Source: an uncultured bacterium
GTDB lineage: Bacteria; Actinomycetota; Coriobacteriia; Coriobacteriales; Coriobacteriaceae
Assembly (NCBI GenBank): GCA_905215835.1
Contig: CAJMRR010000114.1
Coordinates: forward strand, 1-6,706
DNA length: 6,706 nucleotides
Reading direction: 5' to 3'
Position 1 is the first letter of the stretch. Every line of letters starts with the position of its first letter. The notes beneath the pieces were generated by a model, which did no database searches, was not told the origin of the DNA, and worked only from the letters and a program-made list of their open reading frames with translations. Shown piece after piece: positions 6,002 to 6,706 of the stretch. A program made the position numbers and the translations under genes.

Positions 6002-6706
6002 CTAGCGCGCGAGCTCCCGTAAGAGCGCGTCTTTCACTTCCCGAAGCGAAAGGGCCACGCCTCCCTCGGCGGGACGGGTGACCACGATGCAGCGCGCTCC
6101 CGCGTCGCGCGCGGCGGCGAGCTTCTCGGCCGTGCCGCCTACGGTTCCCGAGTCCTTGGTCACAAGCCACTGGGCGCCCACCTGCCGAAGCATCGCCTCG
6201 TTGAGCTCGCGGGTGAAGGGCCCCTGCATGCCGATGATGTGCGATGGCGAAAACCCCGCGTCGATGCACTTCGTTATAGCACCGGGCAGCGGGAGCACAC
6301 GCACGAAGAAGCGCTCCGCGTAATCGGCGACGCGCGTGTAGGGAGCAACCTCCTTGCTCCCCGTCGTGAGAAGCGCGCGACCCGGGTTCTCGGAGAGAAA
6401 GCGCGCCGCGCAGGCGATTGACGCGACCGGCACGACGCCTTTGGGCAGCGTCTCGACCGGGCGCGCAAGGCGCAGACATCGTGCACCCACGGCGAGCGAA
6501 GCGGCCCGGATGTTGCCGCTTGCGAGCGTAGCGAAGGGGTGCGTGGCGTCGACGACGATGCGCACGCCGGAAAGCTCGCGCTCCATGTCGGCCTCGTCGA
6601 GCCTGCCCGCATGCACCTCGATGCCCGGAAGCTCGCCCAAAAGCTCGCCTCCGTACTCGGTTGCCGCGTAGGCACGGGCGGGGATGCCCGCCCCGCTCGC
6701 CCATTC
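6002..6706 (-). CDS. cobK: Precorrin-6A / cobalt-precorrin-6A reductase, 5' end cut by window
   Basis: This cytoplasmic enzyme of corrin-ring synthesis reduces precorrin-6A (or cobalt-precorrin-6A in the anaerobic route, where it is called CbiJ) to the 6B form using a reduced nicotinamide cofactor. The stop is TAG (complement of 6002-6004), and the frame is open to the right edge, giving 234 residues. The family runs near 250, so roughly 15-25 N-terminal residues, including the LGGTSEGR nucleotide-binding motif, lie beyond 6706. Visible hallmarks in order are GIPARAYAATEYGGELL, VVDATHPFATLASGNI, TGSKEVAPYT, IIGMQGPFTRELNE, and TKDSGTVGGTAEKLAAARD. A TTG at 6638-6640 could be mistaken for the start, but clear family sequence (ATEYGG) lies upstream of it. 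Codons end mostly in G or C, more so than in the other genes here. It probably belongs to a cobalamin operon lying to the right. Aerobic or anaerobic pathway cannot be decided from this gene alone. Confidence 0.93.
   Translation of the reverse strand, partial: EWASGAGIPARAYAATEYGGELLGELPGIEVHAGRLDEADMERELSGVRIVVDATHPFATLASGNIRAASLAVGARCLRLARPVETLPKGVVPVASIACAARFLSENPGRALLTTGSKEVAPYTRVADYAERFFVRVLPLPGAITKCIDAGFSPSHIIGMQGPFTRELNEAMLRQVGAQWLVTKDSGTVGGTAEKLAAARDAGARCIVVTRPAEGGVALSLREVKDALLRELAR

Noticed and set aside
5827..6081. An 84-codon plus-strand frame starting inside the palindrome
   Set aside because: It runs across the palindrome, the IS21 relic and the cobK 3' end, with no family resemblance and no good ribosome binding site.
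6638..6640. TTG as the start codon of cobK
   Set aside because: Conserved family sequence (GIPARAYAATEYGGEL) continues upstream in frame to the window edge, so the true start lies beyond 6706.
5832..6704. A 290-codon Arg/Ala-rich open frame on the minus strand
   Set aside because: It is an alternative frame of cobK. Its composition is the Arg/Gly/Ala-rich kind typical of shifted GC-rich frames, and the other frame carries all the CobK motifs.
1..6706. CRISPR array, tRNA/rRNA, toxin-antitoxin, defence or phage genes
   Set aside because: I looked for regularly spaced repeats, tRNA-like stems and motifs of such systems and saw none; the space is filled by the genes listed.

Overview
The window is about 6.7 kb of GC-rich chromosomal DNA. 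It holds five largely intact coding regions, one frameshifted gene and a short patch of mobile-DNA debris. The gene styles (a single-chain L-serine dehydratase, a large L,D-transpeptidase with a Gln/Arg-rich cytoplasmic tail, an anaerobe-type cobalamin gene) and the base composition fit a Gram-positive gut actinomycete of the Coriobacteriia, perhaps Collinsella or a relative. That assignment rests on recalled resemblance, not on a search.

Layout: (1) 1-353 (+) is the 3' end of an L-serine dehydratase gene (sdaA), closed by a clear hairpin-plus-T-run terminator at 372-398. (2) 503-2236 (+) is a membrane-anchored L,D-transpeptidase (PG-binding region plus YkuD catalytic domain), probably transcribed from a promoter whose -10 lies at 440-445. 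(3) 2305-2338 is a strong hairpin merging into a perfect TATAAT -10 box, which separates the transpeptidase from the next operon. (4) 2369-5790 (+) is a tightly packed three-gene MacAB-type ABC transporter operon: membrane-fusion adaptor, ATPase and FtsX/MacB-type permease. The genes are joined by TAATG and ATGA overlaps. The adaptor gene is broken by one extra base in a G5 run at 2984-2988. (5) 5791-6001 is a convergent intergenic region. It holds a roughly 77-bp imperfect palindrome, then a decayed fragment resembling an IS21-family IstA transposase on the minus strand. (6) 6002-6706 (-) is most of a precorrin-6A / cobalt-precorrin-6A reductase gene (cobK/cbiJ), cut at its 5' end by the window edge and visibly richer in GC than the rest.

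How the genes work together: the transpeptidase and the ABC transporter are both cell-envelope functions but look like separate transcription units. The transporter trio would act as one complex, with ATP hydrolysis in the cytoplasm driving the MacB-type permease and the adaptor extending outside the membrane. If the frameshift is real, the complex lacks its adaptor and translation of the ATPase may also suffer. The serine dehydratase and the cobalamin gene belong to neighbouring, unrelated units.

I found no CRISPR array, RNA gene, phage, toxin-antitoxin or defence system. The most unusual parts are the adaptor frameshift and the palindrome/IS21-relic junction at 5799-5970.
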